From Myxococcales bacterium (GTDB lineage: Bacteria > Myxococcota_A > Polyangia > Polyangiales > Polyangiaceae): a stretch of DNA of 64,000 nucleotides. Made by a program: the position numbers and the translations under genes. A model generated the notes under the pieces. The model was not told the origin of the DNA and ran no database searches. It was given only the letters and a program-made list of their open reading frames with translations. Shown piece by piece: positions 26,822-35,377 of the stretch. The first letter of the stretch is position 1, and every line of letters begins with the position of its first letter. The stretch lies in the NCBI GenBank assembly GCA_025359105.1, contig JANYHK010000086.1:1-64000 (forward strand). The letters run 5' to 3'.

Positions 26822-27514
26822 CTACTTCACGACGCGCAGGTACGGCGGGAGCTCGCGCTTCTTCGACGGGCTCTTCTTCGACGGCGACGTGGGTGCGCGC
26901 GCCGGGGCGCGGCTGGGGGCCGGAGCAGGAACCGCCGCAGGCACCGGGCGCGGCGCTGGCGAACGCGGCGAGCTCGCTTCGGCGGAGGGCACGGCGACGA
27001 GCTGCGGTCTCTCGGGCTCGGGCGCGCCGCGCTTTTTACGGGTGCCTTTGGCGCCCTTGGCGGGCTTCTCGCTCTTGCCGTCGGTGCCGCGGCGGGTGCC
27101 GGCCTTCTTGCCGTTGGGCGACGGCGCAATGGCCAGGGCCGGCGCCTCGGACTTCTGCGCGGGGACGGCCTCGGGGCCGCGCGGCTGCTTGGCGATCTCG
27201 GGGGGGACCTCGTCGGGCCACACCATGCCGCGCCCGTCGTCACCCACCATCGCGAAGACGCTGAGCCACGGCACGACGCAGTAAAACGGCGACCGGTTGA
27301 AGCTCAGCGTGCAGGCGAGGCCTTCCTCGTCGAGACGTAGGTCGGGGATCGGCACCGGCATGTTGAGGCCGATCTGAAGGACCAGCTGCGGTTGCCGCTT
27401 GAACCACGGCGGCACCACCACCCCTGCCCCGCGTGGATCCAGATGAACGTGAACGCTGCTGCGCTCGAGCAGCGCGAGCGCGACATCCTTCTTGGGAGGG
27501 AGCGGGTGGGACAT
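26822..27514 (-). CDS. sspB: SspB-like ClpXP adaptor with long basic tail
   Basis: A 230-residue protein whose first 110 residues match the SspB fold: PPKKDVALALLERSSVHVHLD, then VVVPPWFKRQPQLVLQIGLNM and FNRSPFYCVVPWLSVFAMVGDDG. SspB dimers bind ssrA-tagged or other substrates and deliver them to the ClpXP protease through a short C-terminal peptide. Here the tail is about 120 residues of Pro/Ala/Ser and Lys, far longer than usual, ending PPYLRVVK, which could be the ClpX-docking peptide. I start at ATG 27514, just before the conserved domain; the frame upstream looks non-coding. Confidence 0.78.
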   Translation of the reverse strand: MSHPLPPKKDVALALLERSSVHVHLDPRGAGVVVPPWFKRQPQLVLQIGLNMPVPIPDLRLDEEGLACTLSFNRSPFYCVVPWLSVFAMVGDDGRGMVWPDEVPPEIAKQPRGPEAVPAQKSEAPALAIAPSPNGKKAGTRRGTDGKSEKPAKGAKGTRKKRGAPEPERPQLVAVPSAEASSPRSPAPRPVPAAVPAPAPSRAPARAPTSPSKKSPSKKRELPPYLRVVK

Positions 27515-27578
27515 CTCTAGGTTGAGGATAGCCTGCGCGCGCGGCGCGTGACGTAGAAAGCCATGGTACACCGCCCGC

Positions 27579-28196
27579 GTGACGGTTCGCACCTTCCTCG
27601 AGACGCCGCCGGTCCCGTGCATGGTCCCGGCGACGGTCTTCGACGCCTACGGGTGGTGCGCGAGCGACGTCCTCGAGTGGCGGCGCCCCGGCCCGACCCT
27701 TCCGCTGGAAGGCGCGGGGGCACCGCTGGACGGCTCGAACCCGGCGCGTATGATCTTCGTCCTGCGGGCGCCGCTCCCCTTTCTTCCGATGGAGCTCGCG
27801 AGCTTGCACGCGTTCGGGCTCGGCTTGAACGACGAGATGGCGCTCGCCCCCTACGGCATCGACGACGCCACCGACGGCCTCTACGACCGCCGCCTCCACC
27901 CGACCGACGCGATGTGGCTCGCCGCCGACAACCTCAACGCGCTCGTCTGGGGGCTCCACGACTGGGCGCATTTTCACAACCACGGCCCCTTCGAGGCGCG
28001 CGCGTGGACGGAGCTGCAGTGCGACGGCACCGCGCTCGCGTGGCTCCGGAGAAACGGCGCCGCTACGGGTCTCGGCGAGGCCGACCTCGCCCACGTCGAG
28101 GCGGAGCTCACTCGACTCTCGCGCGGCCGCTTCGAGGCGGAGGGGCTCGACGCAGGCCCCGTGGCCGAGACCCTGGCGGCGCTGGGCCGCGCGTGA
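27579..28196 (+). CDS. Hypothetical protein with His-rich helix
   Basis: A 205-residue cytoplasmic protein of unknown function starting at GTG 27579. Features: an N-terminal CMVPATVFDAYGWC segment with two cysteines, an alternating strand/helix middle, and a helix with three histidines (GLHDWAHFHNHGPFEARAW) that could bind a metal. No signal peptide is seen. It diverges from the SspB-like gene (64-base gap) and converges with the ferritin-like gene. I do not recognise a family; the histidine cluster is the only functional hint. Confidence 0.62.
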   Translation: MTVRTFLETPPVPCMVPATVFDAYGWCASDVLEWRRPGPTLPLEGAGAPLDGSNPARMIFVLRAPLPFLPMELASLHAFGLGLNDEMALAPYGIDDATDGLYDRRLHPTDAMWLAADNLNALVWGLHDWAHFHNHGPFEARAWTELQCDGTALAWLRRNGAATGLGEADLAHVEAELTRLSRGRFEAEGLDAGPVAETLAALGRA

Positions 28197-28247
28197 CGGG
28201 CGCGCGGCTTGGCGGGCTCGCCTCTCCTTCGCCCCTGGCACAGTTCG

Positions 28248-28982
28248 CTACGCCGCGGCCGGCTCGTTCCAGTACGGGGTTGGGACGCTCGATTGAACGC
28301 GGCCGGTGATCTCACGGACGCCACGCCAGAACAGGCCCTCGAGCGGCCCGAATTTCACGAAGCCGCGCTCGCGCACGTAGTCCATGTTCGCGCGGCTGTT
28401 GGCGGCGAAGGCGCGCCCTTCGACCTCGCGCAGGCGCCCGAGCTCGCGGCGGAGCGTGTCCTCGTCGGGCGCGTAGCGGCGTGAGATCGCGCGGCAGTAC
28501 TTGAGGTGGCGCGCCTCGTCCTTGGCGATCCGCTCGACGACCTCGGCGGTCTTCGGATCGACCTTGCGGTACGCACGGACGTGCAGCCCGAACTGCGTCG
28601 ACGCGCGCTCCTCGATCACCTGCAGGAGCAGGTAGGCGCGCATGACGTCCTCGCGCGACGTCATCGGCTTTTCCATCATGCCGCCGAGGAGATCGTCGAT
28701 CCGCTTCAGCAGCTTCAGGTGCTCGGGCACCGTCGGCGCCGGCACGCCCGTGCGCGCGAGGCACGCGAGGAACATCTCGGCGTGACGGAGCTCGTCCTGC
28801 TGGTGCACCTTCACGAGCTTCGCGAGCTCGGGATCGTCGACCCACGTGAGGAGGCGATCGAAGAGGGCACCTTCGTCGCTCGCCTCGGCGTCGGCGCAGG
28901 TCGCGAGGACATGGGCGCGTCCCTCGGGCGAAGAGACGAGGCGTTCGAAGTACGCAAGCGTGAGGCTCTCCTGGATACTCAT
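28248..28982 (-). CDS. Ferritin-like diiron-domain protein
   Basis: A 244-residue, all-helical protein. Two ExxH motifs in separate helices, DELRHAEMF (around 63-71) and KDEARHLKYC (around 168-177), together with an ERAST glutamate helix between them, outline a ferritin-like four-helix bundle able to bind two iron atoms. Relatives include rubrerythrin-type, MiaE-type and N-oxygenase-type proteins, and I cannot pick among them. No signal peptide is seen. The start codon is followed upstream by an AT-rich stretch with an inverted repeat at 28993-29015 that may be an operator. Confidence 0.7.
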   Translation of the reverse strand: MSIQESLTLAYFERLVSSPEGRAHVLATCADAEASDEGALFDRLLTWVDDPELAKLVKVHQQDELRHAEMFLACLARTGVPAPTVPEHLKLLKRIDDLLGGMMEKPMTSREDVMRAYLLLQVIEERASTQFGLHVRAYRKVDPKTAEVVERIAKDEARHLKYCRAISRRYAPDEDTLRRELGRLREVEGRAFAANSRANMDYVRERGFVKFGPLEGLFWRGVREITGRVQSSVPTPYWNEPAAA

Positions 28983-28992
28983 GAAGCCAATA

Positions 28993-29015
28993 TGACCGAT
29001 TTGGTGTTTCGGTCA
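28993..29015. promoter_or_regulatory. Candidate operator (inverted repeat) upstream of the ferritin-like gene
   Basis: TGACCGA at 28993-28999 and its exact complement TCGGTCA at 29009-29015 are separated by nine bases. A further half-site, TTGGTCA, follows at 29017-29023. The stretch 28985-29055 is conspicuously AT-rich for this genome. The arrangement suits a dimeric repressor of TetR or similar type controlling the leftward ferritin-like gene, whose start is only 10 bases away. No regulator gene is adjacent. Confidence 0.45.
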
Positions 29016-29085
29016 ATTGGTCATGATGTAAATTTGATAACCCATTGAATTTATAGGCGCCCGCGGGCTGTCCGCTCCCAGAGAC

Positions 29086-29841
29086 CTAGGACATCGCGCG
29101 GGCGAGGCGGTCGAAAATCCACGCCGGCAGGAACCGGGAGAAGCCGGTGAGCATGGCCAGGGGCCAGGGAAACGCGATGACCGCCGGAGCCGATTCGAGG
29201 CGGCTTGCGATGATGCGCGCGGCCTTGTCGGCTTGCCACTCGAGCGGGCGGCGCTTGTGCGCGCTGTTCCTCGTCATCTCGGTCTCGACGAAGCCTGGCT
29301 GCACGTCCGTGACGCGGATCCCGGCGGCGTGGAGATCGACGCGCAACGTCTCGAGGAACGTCGACACGGCCGCCTTGCTCGCGCTGTAGGGTCCCGAGCT
29401 CGGGAGGCCCCGGCGACCGGCCAGGCTCGTCACGCCGACGAGGTGACCGTGCTGGTGAGCGAGGAAGATGGGGATCGCAGCCGTCAGCGTCGCCATGGCG
29501 CCGCGTACGTTGACGTCGAGGACGCGCGCGACCTCGTCCCACTGCAGCGTGCCGGCGTGCCCGAAGTGGCCGACGCCGGCGTTGGCGACGACCATCTCGA
29601 GCGCGCCGAGATCGCGATCGGCTTTGGCGACGACCTCGCGAACGGCGCCGGTGTCGGTGACGTCGACAGGAAGCACCAGCGCGCGACCGCCACGGTCGAG
29701 GATCGTCCGCTCGACCTCGCGGAGCTCGTCTTCGCGCCGTGCGCACAGAGCAACGTGGGCGCCCCGGGTGGCGAGCTCGATCGCGAGCGCGCGACCGATC
29801 CCGCTCGAAGCACCGGTGACCAGGGCGGTTTTGACGGGCAT
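29086..29841 (-). CDS. Short-chain dehydrogenase/reductase
   Basis: A 251-residue classical SDR. The cofactor motif TGASSGIG is at 9-16, NAG near 87, the catalytic Ser in GVTSLAGRRG and Tyr-Lys in YSASK (about 152-156). The ARREDE region after the second strand suggests NADP(H) preference. The C-terminus has a hydrophobic stretch (FPWPLAMLTGFSRFLPAWIF), as in membrane-associated SDRs that act on lipids or acyl chains. It is separated from the ferritin-like gene by about 100 bases and is divergent from the metalloprotease gene. Confidence 0.88.
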   Translation of the reverse strand: MPVKTALVTGASSGIGRALAIELATRGAHVALCARREDELREVERTILDRGGRALVLPVDVTDTGAVREVVAKADRDLGALEMVVANAGVGHFGHAGTLQWDEVARVLDVNVRGAMATLTAAIPIFLAHQHGHLVGVTSLAGRRGLPSSGPYSASKAAVSTFLETLRVDLHAAGIRVTDVQPGFVETEMTRNSAHKRRPLEWQADKAARIIASRLESAPAVIAFPWPLAMLTGFSRFLPAWIFDRLARAMS

Positions 29842-29892
29842 TGTGGGCGGAGCATTAGCAAAAAGCTCCGAGAACGCTCACACTTTCCTTCA

Positions 29893-30528
29893 ATGCCGCG
29901 TAGACCCGCTCCCCTGCCCGCACGCGTCGCCGCGCTCGCCGGCGCGATCGCGCTCGCCACTGCGCCAGCGTCCGCGCGCGCGGACGAGACGTTCGGGGTC
30001 TCGTTCGCCATCGCCGAAGAGGAGAAGAAGCCGGTCCAGCCTGACGCGTGGGTCGAGGCGCAGCTCACGGCGGCGGAGAGGCTCTTCGGGCCCATCGGCG
30101 TGCATTTTCGGTGGACGCACCGGAAAGCGCTCGCGACCGAGCACACGCGCCTCGAGACGCGGCGCGATCGGGACGTCCTCGAAGGTCAGCTCGAGCCGGG
30201 CGTCGTCAACGTGTTCATCGTCGCGTCCCTGCGCGACGTGGACGATCCGGCCCTCACCCGCATGGGCGTCTGCTGGCGTCGCGGGAACGAAGGGAAGCCG
30301 TACCTCGTCGTCTCCGCGGTCGCGCGGCCCACGGTGCTCGCGCACGAGCTCGGGCATTTTTTCGGCAACGCGCACTCGCCGGTGCCCGACAACATCATGA
30401 GCTACGATCGCAGCGGTGCCGACGTGTTCTTCGACGACGCGCAGATGCGAAGAGTCCGCGTCTGGTCGAAGAAGCACGTCGCCGAGCGATGGCTTCACCC
30501 CCTCGGCGTCGCGAAGTTCTTGCCTTAG
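29893..30528 (+). CDS. Secreted metzincin-type zinc metalloprotease
   Basis: A 211-residue protein with a signal peptide (about 1-30, cleavage after ASARA). The zinc motif HELGHFFGNAH at 151-161 is a complete HExxHxxGxxH, and NIMSY places a Met-turn methionine at 169, eight residues after the third histidine. Both are hallmarks of metzincins. The pre-catalytic region is only about 120 residues, with a VNVFIVASL edge strand, so this is a minimal catalytic domain without obvious propeptide or C-terminal binding domain. It should act outside the cytoplasm. The stop codon abuts the stop of the convergent gene with no base between. Confidence 0.82.
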   Translation: MPRRPAPLPARVAALAGAIALATAPASARADETFGVSFAIAEEEKKPVQPDAWVEAQLTAAERLFGPIGVHFRWTHRKALATEHTRLETRRDRDVLEGQLEPGVVNVFIVASLRDVDDPALTRMGVCWRRGNEGKPYLVVSAVARPTVLAHELGHFFGNAHSPVPDNIMSYDRSGADVFFDDAQMRRVRVWSKKHVAERWLHPLGVAKFLP

Positions 30529-31026
30529 CTAGCGCAGGCCCGCTGGCGCGCAGGTCGTGTCGTGCCACACGGCGACCTCGTAGCGTACGAAACGCGCGCC
30601 GGAGCGGACCGCGAGCTCGGCGCGGCCTTCAGGAGCGCCCAGGCGTTCCAGCTCCGACTGAACGGCGGCGCCGCACGACGCGCTCGGCGCAAGGACGCGA
30701 ACCTTGGAGAGGGCCGCCTTGCGGCGGAGCTGCGCGGCGACGTCGACGAGCAACGAGAGCGCGGCGCTCTCGCCACACGCGGCACCGAGCTCTGGTCTCG
30801 CCGTCCACCCCGCGGGCGCGCTCCCGTGCCCTTCCTTCTCCGAGCAGCCGTCCTTGTCTTCCACGCACCCCTCCGCGACCCAGGGGCAGTCGACGAGCAT
30901 GTGCAACTCCTCGCTCGGCAGCGGGACCGGCGGCGGCAGAGGACGAGCGCACGCAAGCTGTGCGGGTGAGGCGACGACCGCGAAGAGGCCGGCCGCCAAG
31001 ACGAAGACGCGCGCCTCTACTTGCAC
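30529..31026 (-). CDS. Small secreted cysteine-containing protein
   Basis: A 165-residue exported protein. The best start is GTG 31026, which overlaps the upstream amidohydrolase gene by ten bases and gives a signal sequence ending AQLAC, possibly a lipobox. The mature part has five or six cysteines (VDCPW, GCVEDKDGC, GAACGE, SASCGAA, TTCAP). The second half looks like an OmpA-type alpha/beta pattern (SLLVDVAAQLRRKAALSKVRVL, then ELERLG and ARFVRYEVAVW), but the peptidoglycan-binding residues are not clear. Function unknown; it is probably co-translated with the amidohydrolase. Confidence 0.6.
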   Translation of the reverse strand: MQVEARVFVLAAGLFAVVASPAQLACARPLPPPVPLPSEELHMLVDCPWVAEGCVEDKDGCSEKEGHGSAPAGWTARPELGAACGESAALSLLVDVAAQLRRKAALSKVRVLAPSASCGAAVQSELERLGAPEGRAELAVRSGARFVRYEVAVWHDTTCAPAGLR

Positions 31027-32621
31027 TTCACGATCGGTGCGAGCGGCGCGAAGTTGAAGCCATCTGCGGTCGTCAGCGCGTCGGCGTCCGTCATCGCCTT
31101 CTCGAGCGCCGACTTGATGCTCGCGTAGGTCTGATCGAGCTTGCTGGTCGCGTCGGTGGTCGCCACGCAGAGGAACTTCGGCGTGCCGCAGACGTCGATC
31201 GTCTCGCAGCCGGGTTTCGCCGGGGCGGCGGGCTCGAGGTCCTTGTCGCCGTACAGCGCCACGCCGCCGATCACGACGAGGCGCACCTGCTTCGGCGTCG
31301 CCGCGACCATCGCGTCGTAGGGCGCGCTGGCGTCCCCCGAATAGACGACGAGATCCGCGATGTAGCCCTCCTTGATCTGACCGAGACGATCGTCGAGCCC
31401 CACGACCTTCGCGCCGTTGAGCGTGGCCATCGTCACCAGGTCCTTCGCCTTCAGGCGATCGCCGAAGTGCGCGTTGTCCCACCCGTCGGCGAAGCGAAGC
31501 TCGTCGAGCATGTTCTGGCTGCCGCCCATCGACCAGTCGGGGGCGAGCGCGACGACCACGTTGGCGTCGAGGGCGAGCGGGACCTGCGTGGTCTGCCCGT
31601 AGAGGGCGACGTTCGACGCGGGGGACCAGGTCAGCTTCATCCCCTTCTGGCCCATCGTCGTGAACTCGGCCTGCGTGAACGCCGTGCCGTGGGTGATCGC
31701 CGTCTCGGGCGCGAAGAGGCAGTCGGCGGGGCTCGAGCTGCTGCCGAGCGTCGCGAACTCGCCGAGCGCCTTCGCGTTCGTACCCTCGCCGCAGTGCACC
31801 AGGAACGCGGTGGTCGCCATGCTCGTGAAGTTCGTGCAGACGCCGTTCGGGTTGGACGGCGGGAAGATAGCGCTCGTCTGCACCTTGTCGACGCCGAGGC
31901 CGTTCTGCGAGACGTCGATCGAGCGAGCGAGCGAGCCGAAGCACGCCGCGCTGGTGCCCGGTAGCCCGACGATGCTCGTCGTGCCGGCGATGAGGCCCTT
32001 GAGCTCGCCCCACTTGTCCATCTCGCAGCGAAGGCTGCCGGCGGGGGTGCCGTACGTCGTGCTCGCGCACCAGGCCGGCTTGCCCTGCGAGTCGTTCGCG
32101 AGGCACTGCTTGACGTCGAGCATCGCGCCGTAGCGCGCCTCGGCCGTCCACTGCGTGTGATCCTGGTAAGCCTGCGCGGGGAGCCAGTCGGTGTCGTCGA
32201 AGACGTCGAAGAGGATGTGGTTGTGCGTGTCGATCATCCCGGGCGCGATGACGCTCCCGTTGATCAGCGCGGCGCCGGCCGCCTCGGGCCTCCCGGCGCA
32301 CGCGACACCGGCCTGGACGCAGACGATCTTGCCACCGGCGACGAGCACCTGACCATCGACCACCGCTTCGGGGGTGAGGATCTTCCCGGTCAGAAGCAGG
32401 TTGCCGTTGCCGGGCGCGATGGCGTCGGGGGTGCCGCCGTCGCTGACTCCGCCGTCGCGGCCCGTCGCCCCGTCGTCCGAAGCACCGTCGCCGCCCCCGG
32501 CGGTGCCGTCGGCAGACCCACCGTCGACGAAATCATCTGGAATGCCGGACCCTTTCGAGCCGCTGCAGCCCACGAGCAACAGAAGGAGAGGGGCTGAGGC
32601 AAAACGACCCGGGTGGAACAT
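31017..32621 (-). CDS. Amidohydrolase-family lipoprotein
   Basis: A 534-residue exported member of the amidohydrolase superfamily. A lipobox (LLLLLVGC, Cys19) is followed by a 50-residue Asp/Gly-rich linker. The catalytic barrel has the first-strand metal motif IDTHNHILFD, preceded by APGM, a later LVHCGEG strand, ITHGTAF and a WSMGGSQNM segment near the end of the barrel. ADLVVYSGDAS closes the composite sandwich domain. Substrates of the family include cyclic amides, amidines and dipeptides; this one is undetermined. Extra cysteines (VCVQAGVAC, KQCL, WCAS, LRCE) fit an oxidising envelope location. Confidence 0.8.
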   Translation of the reverse strand: MFHPGRFASAPLLLLLVGCSGSKGSGIPDDFVDGGSADGTAGGGDGASDDGATGRDGGVSDGGTPDAIAPGNGNLLLTGKILTPEAVVDGQVLVAGGKIVCVQAGVACAGRPEAAGAALINGSVIAPGMIDTHNHILFDVFDDTDWLPAQAYQDHTQWTAEARYGAMLDVKQCLANDSQGKPAWCASTTYGTPAGSLRCEMDKWGELKGLIAGTTSIVGLPGTSAACFGSLARSIDVSQNGLGVDKVQTSAIFPPSNPNGVCTNFTSMATTAFLVHCGEGTNAKALGEFATLGSSSSPADCLFAPETAITHGTAFTQAEFTTMGQKGMKLTWSPASNVALYGQTTQVPLALDANVVVALAPDWSMGGSQNMLDELRFADGWDNAHFGDRLKAKDLVTMATLNGAKVVGLDDRLGQIKEGYIADLVVYSGDASAPYDAMVAATPKQVRLVVIGGVALYGDKDLEPAAPAKPGCETIDVCGTPKFLCVATTDATSKLDQTYASIKSALEKAMTDADALTTADGFNFAPLAPIVKCK

Positions 32622-32668
32622 CGGCGGAGTGAAGCACGAACCCCGGCCTCACGCCCGTGCCGGGGCGC

Positions 32669-34114
32669 TCAAAACGCTTTGACGATCAACTGCGGCAAGG
32701 TCACGCACATCTCGTCGGTCGTCTGCTCACCGAGGCGGACGTCCGTAACCTCCTTGTGCTGCGCGGCGAGCTCGGCGGCGAGGTGCGCGTTGCCCATCGT
32801 GTTGTCGTAGGTGCAGCGCAGGTGCAGCTTGTCGCCAGGCGCGATGGGCGGGAGCTGCTCGATGGGCGCGTCGTACGCGTAGAAGCGCTGCCAGCCGAAG
32901 TCCCAGTGCGGCTCCTGCATCAGACAGGAAGGCGCGCCGCCGCCGGCGGGCTCGAGCTCGATCTTCATGTCGACGCCGACCAGGTGCATGTGCGCCATGA
33001 TGCCGTAGAGACGAACGCCGCCCTTCGGCAAGGTCGTCGGCACCGTCCACTGCATCGACTCGGTGTGGCCCTTCTTGTTGGCCGGGACGCGGAACTCGGG
33101 ACCGCTCGCCGGATCGTCGGGGCCGGGCAGGAGGCCATCGCCGCCGCTCATCGGCGCGGCGAAGTTCCCGATCCCGGCGGTGAACAGGTAGTACTCCGGC
33201 TTCTGGTCGGCGAAGCGGAGCTGCACCTTCGTGGTGTCCGGATCGGCCGTCGGGGCTCCGCCGGGGTGGTAGTGGATCTGCATCACCAGGAGCGTGCCGG
33301 GCGCGACCGGGTAGCCGACGTTGGCAGGCAACTCGACGGGCAGCGCGCCGGGCGCCCACACCGCGACGACGCCAGCGTCGGTGACGCGCGCGCCGCCCGC
33401 GCACTCGTAGGTGCCGTCGGGGCCGACGAGCTTCTTGCTATCGCCTTTCGGGTCGGTGAAGACGACGGCGTGGTGGACGACCTTCGCGTTTCCCGGCAAG
33501 ACGAAGGTGCCATTCACGTAGCGCGTCGTCGTGAGCTTCGGGTCGAGGACGAAGCAGCGGAACTGATCGCGATCGCCGCCGGTGACGTACGGCGTGGCGG
33601 GCGCGAGCTCTGCGTTCACGCCGGGCAGCGTGCCCGCGCCGAAGGTGACGGGCGGCGGGGCGTCCTTCGAATCTCCCTCGGGCGCGCCGTTGTCGGCCCA
33701 CGACGCGAGCGTGGCGAGCTCCGCGGCGGAGAGGCGCGCGTCGTTCTTCCACGCGAACGGCGGCGTGCACTCGCTCGTCGAGACCGCGCCCCACGGCGGC
33801 ATGAGGCCGCGCTGGGTCTGGTCCTTCATCGAGCCACCCATCGGGCGCGACTGCGCGTACGTGACGAGCGCGAACGGCGCGATCCCCCCCTGGCGATGGC
33901 ACGTCTGGCAGTGCTTCTGGAGGATCGGCTCGACGTCCTTGTGAAACGTCGGCCCTGTCAGCGCCGCACGGGCGTCGGATGCCGATGCGTCGGAGTCACC
34001 GCCACCCCCGCCGCCTGCCAGGGACGGGTTCGAGGCCCCCGAGCACGCGGCGAGGAGCGCGGCGGCGCACAGCGGGGAAACGGCGAAAGGGGCGACACGG
34101 GCGAGCCACTCCAT
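32669..34114 (-). CDS. Lipoprotein fusing a cytochrome c-like motif to a copper type II monooxygenase
   Basis: A 481-residue envelope lipoprotein (LLAAC, Cys24). After a Gly/Asp/Ser linker it has one haem-binding CQTCH motif (69-73) in a cytochrome c-like region. From about 180 comes a domain like the ascorbate-dependent copper monooxygenases (peptidylglycine hydroxylase/dopamine beta-monooxygenase fold). Candidate copper ligands are HH at 214-215 and HYH at 281-283 for one site and HMH at 375-377 for the other. The family oxidises C-H bonds with O2. The haem domain may supply electrons in place of ascorbate; that is inference. A GGAGG seven to eight bases before ATG 34114 supports the start. 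Confidence 0.75.
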   Translation of the reverse strand: MEWLARVAPFAVSPLCAAALLAACSGASNPSLAGGGGGGDSDASASDARAALTGPTFHKDVEPILQKHCQTCHRQGGIAPFALVTYAQSRPMGGSMKDQTQRGLMPPWGAVSTSECTPPFAWKNDARLSAAELATLASWADNGAPEGDSKDAPPPVTFGAGTLPGVNAELAPATPYVTGGDRDQFRCFVLDPKLTTTRYVNGTFVLPGNAKVVHHAVVFTDPKGDSKKLVGPDGTYECAGGARVTDAGVVAVWAPGALPVELPANVGYPVAPGTLLVMQIHYHPGGAPTADPDTTKVQLRFADQKPEYYLFTAGIGNFAAPMSGGDGLLPGPDDPASGPEFRVPANKKGHTESMQWTVPTTLPKGGVRLYGIMAHMHLVGVDMKIELEPAGGGAPSCLMQEPHWDFGWQRFYAYDAPIEQLPPIAPGDKLHLRCTYDNTMGNAHLAAELAAQHKEVTDVRLGEQTTDEMCVTLPQLIVKAF

Positions 34115-34250
34115 CTGCGAGACCTCCGGGTGTGGATCGATCTCAGCAGCTCCCGTGCCACAGGCAAGCGGCAAGAAAGAGGCAGCGGCGCGCCTGTGTG
34201 GCGCCAGCCGTTCACGCCGAGCCCGCGACCTTGCGCTCACGTCGCGCGTC

Positions 34251-35219
34251 TCAGAGGCCCTTGCGACGCACCATGTCGACGAGCGTGGTCCGGTTCAAGC
34301 CGAGGAGCTGTGCCGCCCGGTTCTTGTTGCCGTTTGTCCGGGCGAGCGCCTGCTTGATGAGGTTCGTCTCGTAGGTGTCGACGACCGAGCGCAGATCGAT
34401 CCCGTCCAGCGGAAGGTCGGTCACGACCTCCGTCGAAGCGCCGGCCCGGCGGACGCGATCGGGCAGATCCGTCGGCAGGATGTGGGGGCCTCGGGCGAGG
34501 AGCACGGCACGCTCGATCGCGTTCTCGAGCGCGCGGATGTTGCCGGGCCAGTCGCTGCTCTTCAGCATCTCCATCGCTTCGGGGGTGAAGCCGAGGATGT
34601 CCGTCCGCCCGCTGCGCTCCGCGTGGATCTTCCGGAAGTGCTCGGCGAGGTGCATGACGTCGCCGCTCCGCTCGCGCAGGGGTGGCAGGTGTAAGTGGAT
34701 GACGTTCAGTCGGTAGAAGAGGTCCTCGCGGAAGCGCCCGCGGGCGACCTCCTCGTCGAGGTCGCGGTTGGTCGCCGCGACGATACGCACGTCGCATTTG
34801 AGGACGCGCGTGTCGCCGACCGGCGAGTACTCGCGCTGCTGCAGCAGACGGAGGATCTTCACCTGCAGCTGCAGGGGCAGCTCGCCGACCTCGTCGAGGA
34901 AAAGGGTCCCGCCCTCGGCCGCGCCGACCCGCCCCTGCCGCGCCGCGTGCGCGCCGGTGAACGATCCCTTCGCGTGGCCGAAGAGCTCCGTCTCCAGCAA
35001 ATTCTCGGGAATTGCGCCGCAGTTGATCGTCACGAGCGGGGCCGTCGCGCGCGGGCTCGCGTCGTGGAGCGCCGCGACCACGAGCTCCTTTCCTGTGCCG
35101 CTCTCCCCCGTCACGAGCACCGTGCAGGAAGACGCGGCGATCCGATCGACGACCGCGAGCACGTTGAGAATGCTCTCGTGCTCGCAGACGATCTCCCCGC
35201 GGGAGGTCGTGCGCGTCAT
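34251..35219 (-). CDS. Sigma-54 activator without receiver domain
   Basis: A 322-residue enhancer-binding protein that is almost entirely an AAA+ domain plus a Fis helix-turn-helix. Walker A is GESGTGKE (38-45), the sigma-54 loop GSFTGA (85-90), and Walker B FLDE follows. The C-terminus [16 protein letters not shown] is the DNA-recognition helix. There is no receiver, GAF or PAS domain, so it cannot be controlled by phosphorylation of its own domain. It closely resembles the activator at 57623-58798 in domain and C-terminal sequence. A start at 35288 is possible, but the extra codons use rare AT-rich choices, so I prefer ATG 35219. It is divergent from a hybrid kinase. A flagellar role is inferred from the neighbourhood. 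Confidence 0.82.
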   Translation of the reverse strand: MTRTTSRGEIVCEHESILNVLAVVDRIAASSCTVLVTGESGTGKELVVAALHDASPRATAPLVTINCGAIPENLLETELFGHAKGSFTGAHAARQGRVGAAEGGTLFLDEVGELPLQLQVKILRLLQQREYSPVGDTRVLKCDVRIVAATNRDLDEEVARGRFREDLFYRLNVIHLHLPPLRERSGDVMHLAEHFRKIHAERSGRTDILGFTPEAMEMLKSSDWPGNIRALENAIERAVLLARGPHILPTDLPDRVRRAGASTEVVTDLPLDGIDLRSVVDTYETNLIKQALARTNGNKNRAAQLLGLNRTTLVDMVRRKGL

Positions 35220-35377
35220 CGGACGCAAGAAGGATGTTTGAGGTGAGTCCTGCACAAGGTCCCCCCAGGTTCTCCAGAGACTGGTCATCACAAGTAAACC
35301 ATCTGGGCCCCGGCGCCAACGCTGCCGCGGCCGGGCGCGCGAATCTGAGCGCATGTTGTGGTACCGTTGTCCGCGGT

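Noticed and set aside
35248-35268. GG-N10-GC match upstream of the 34251 activator
   Set aside because: Apart from spacing, the bases around GG and GC do not fit the sigma-54 consensus (a run of six G in place of GGCACG).
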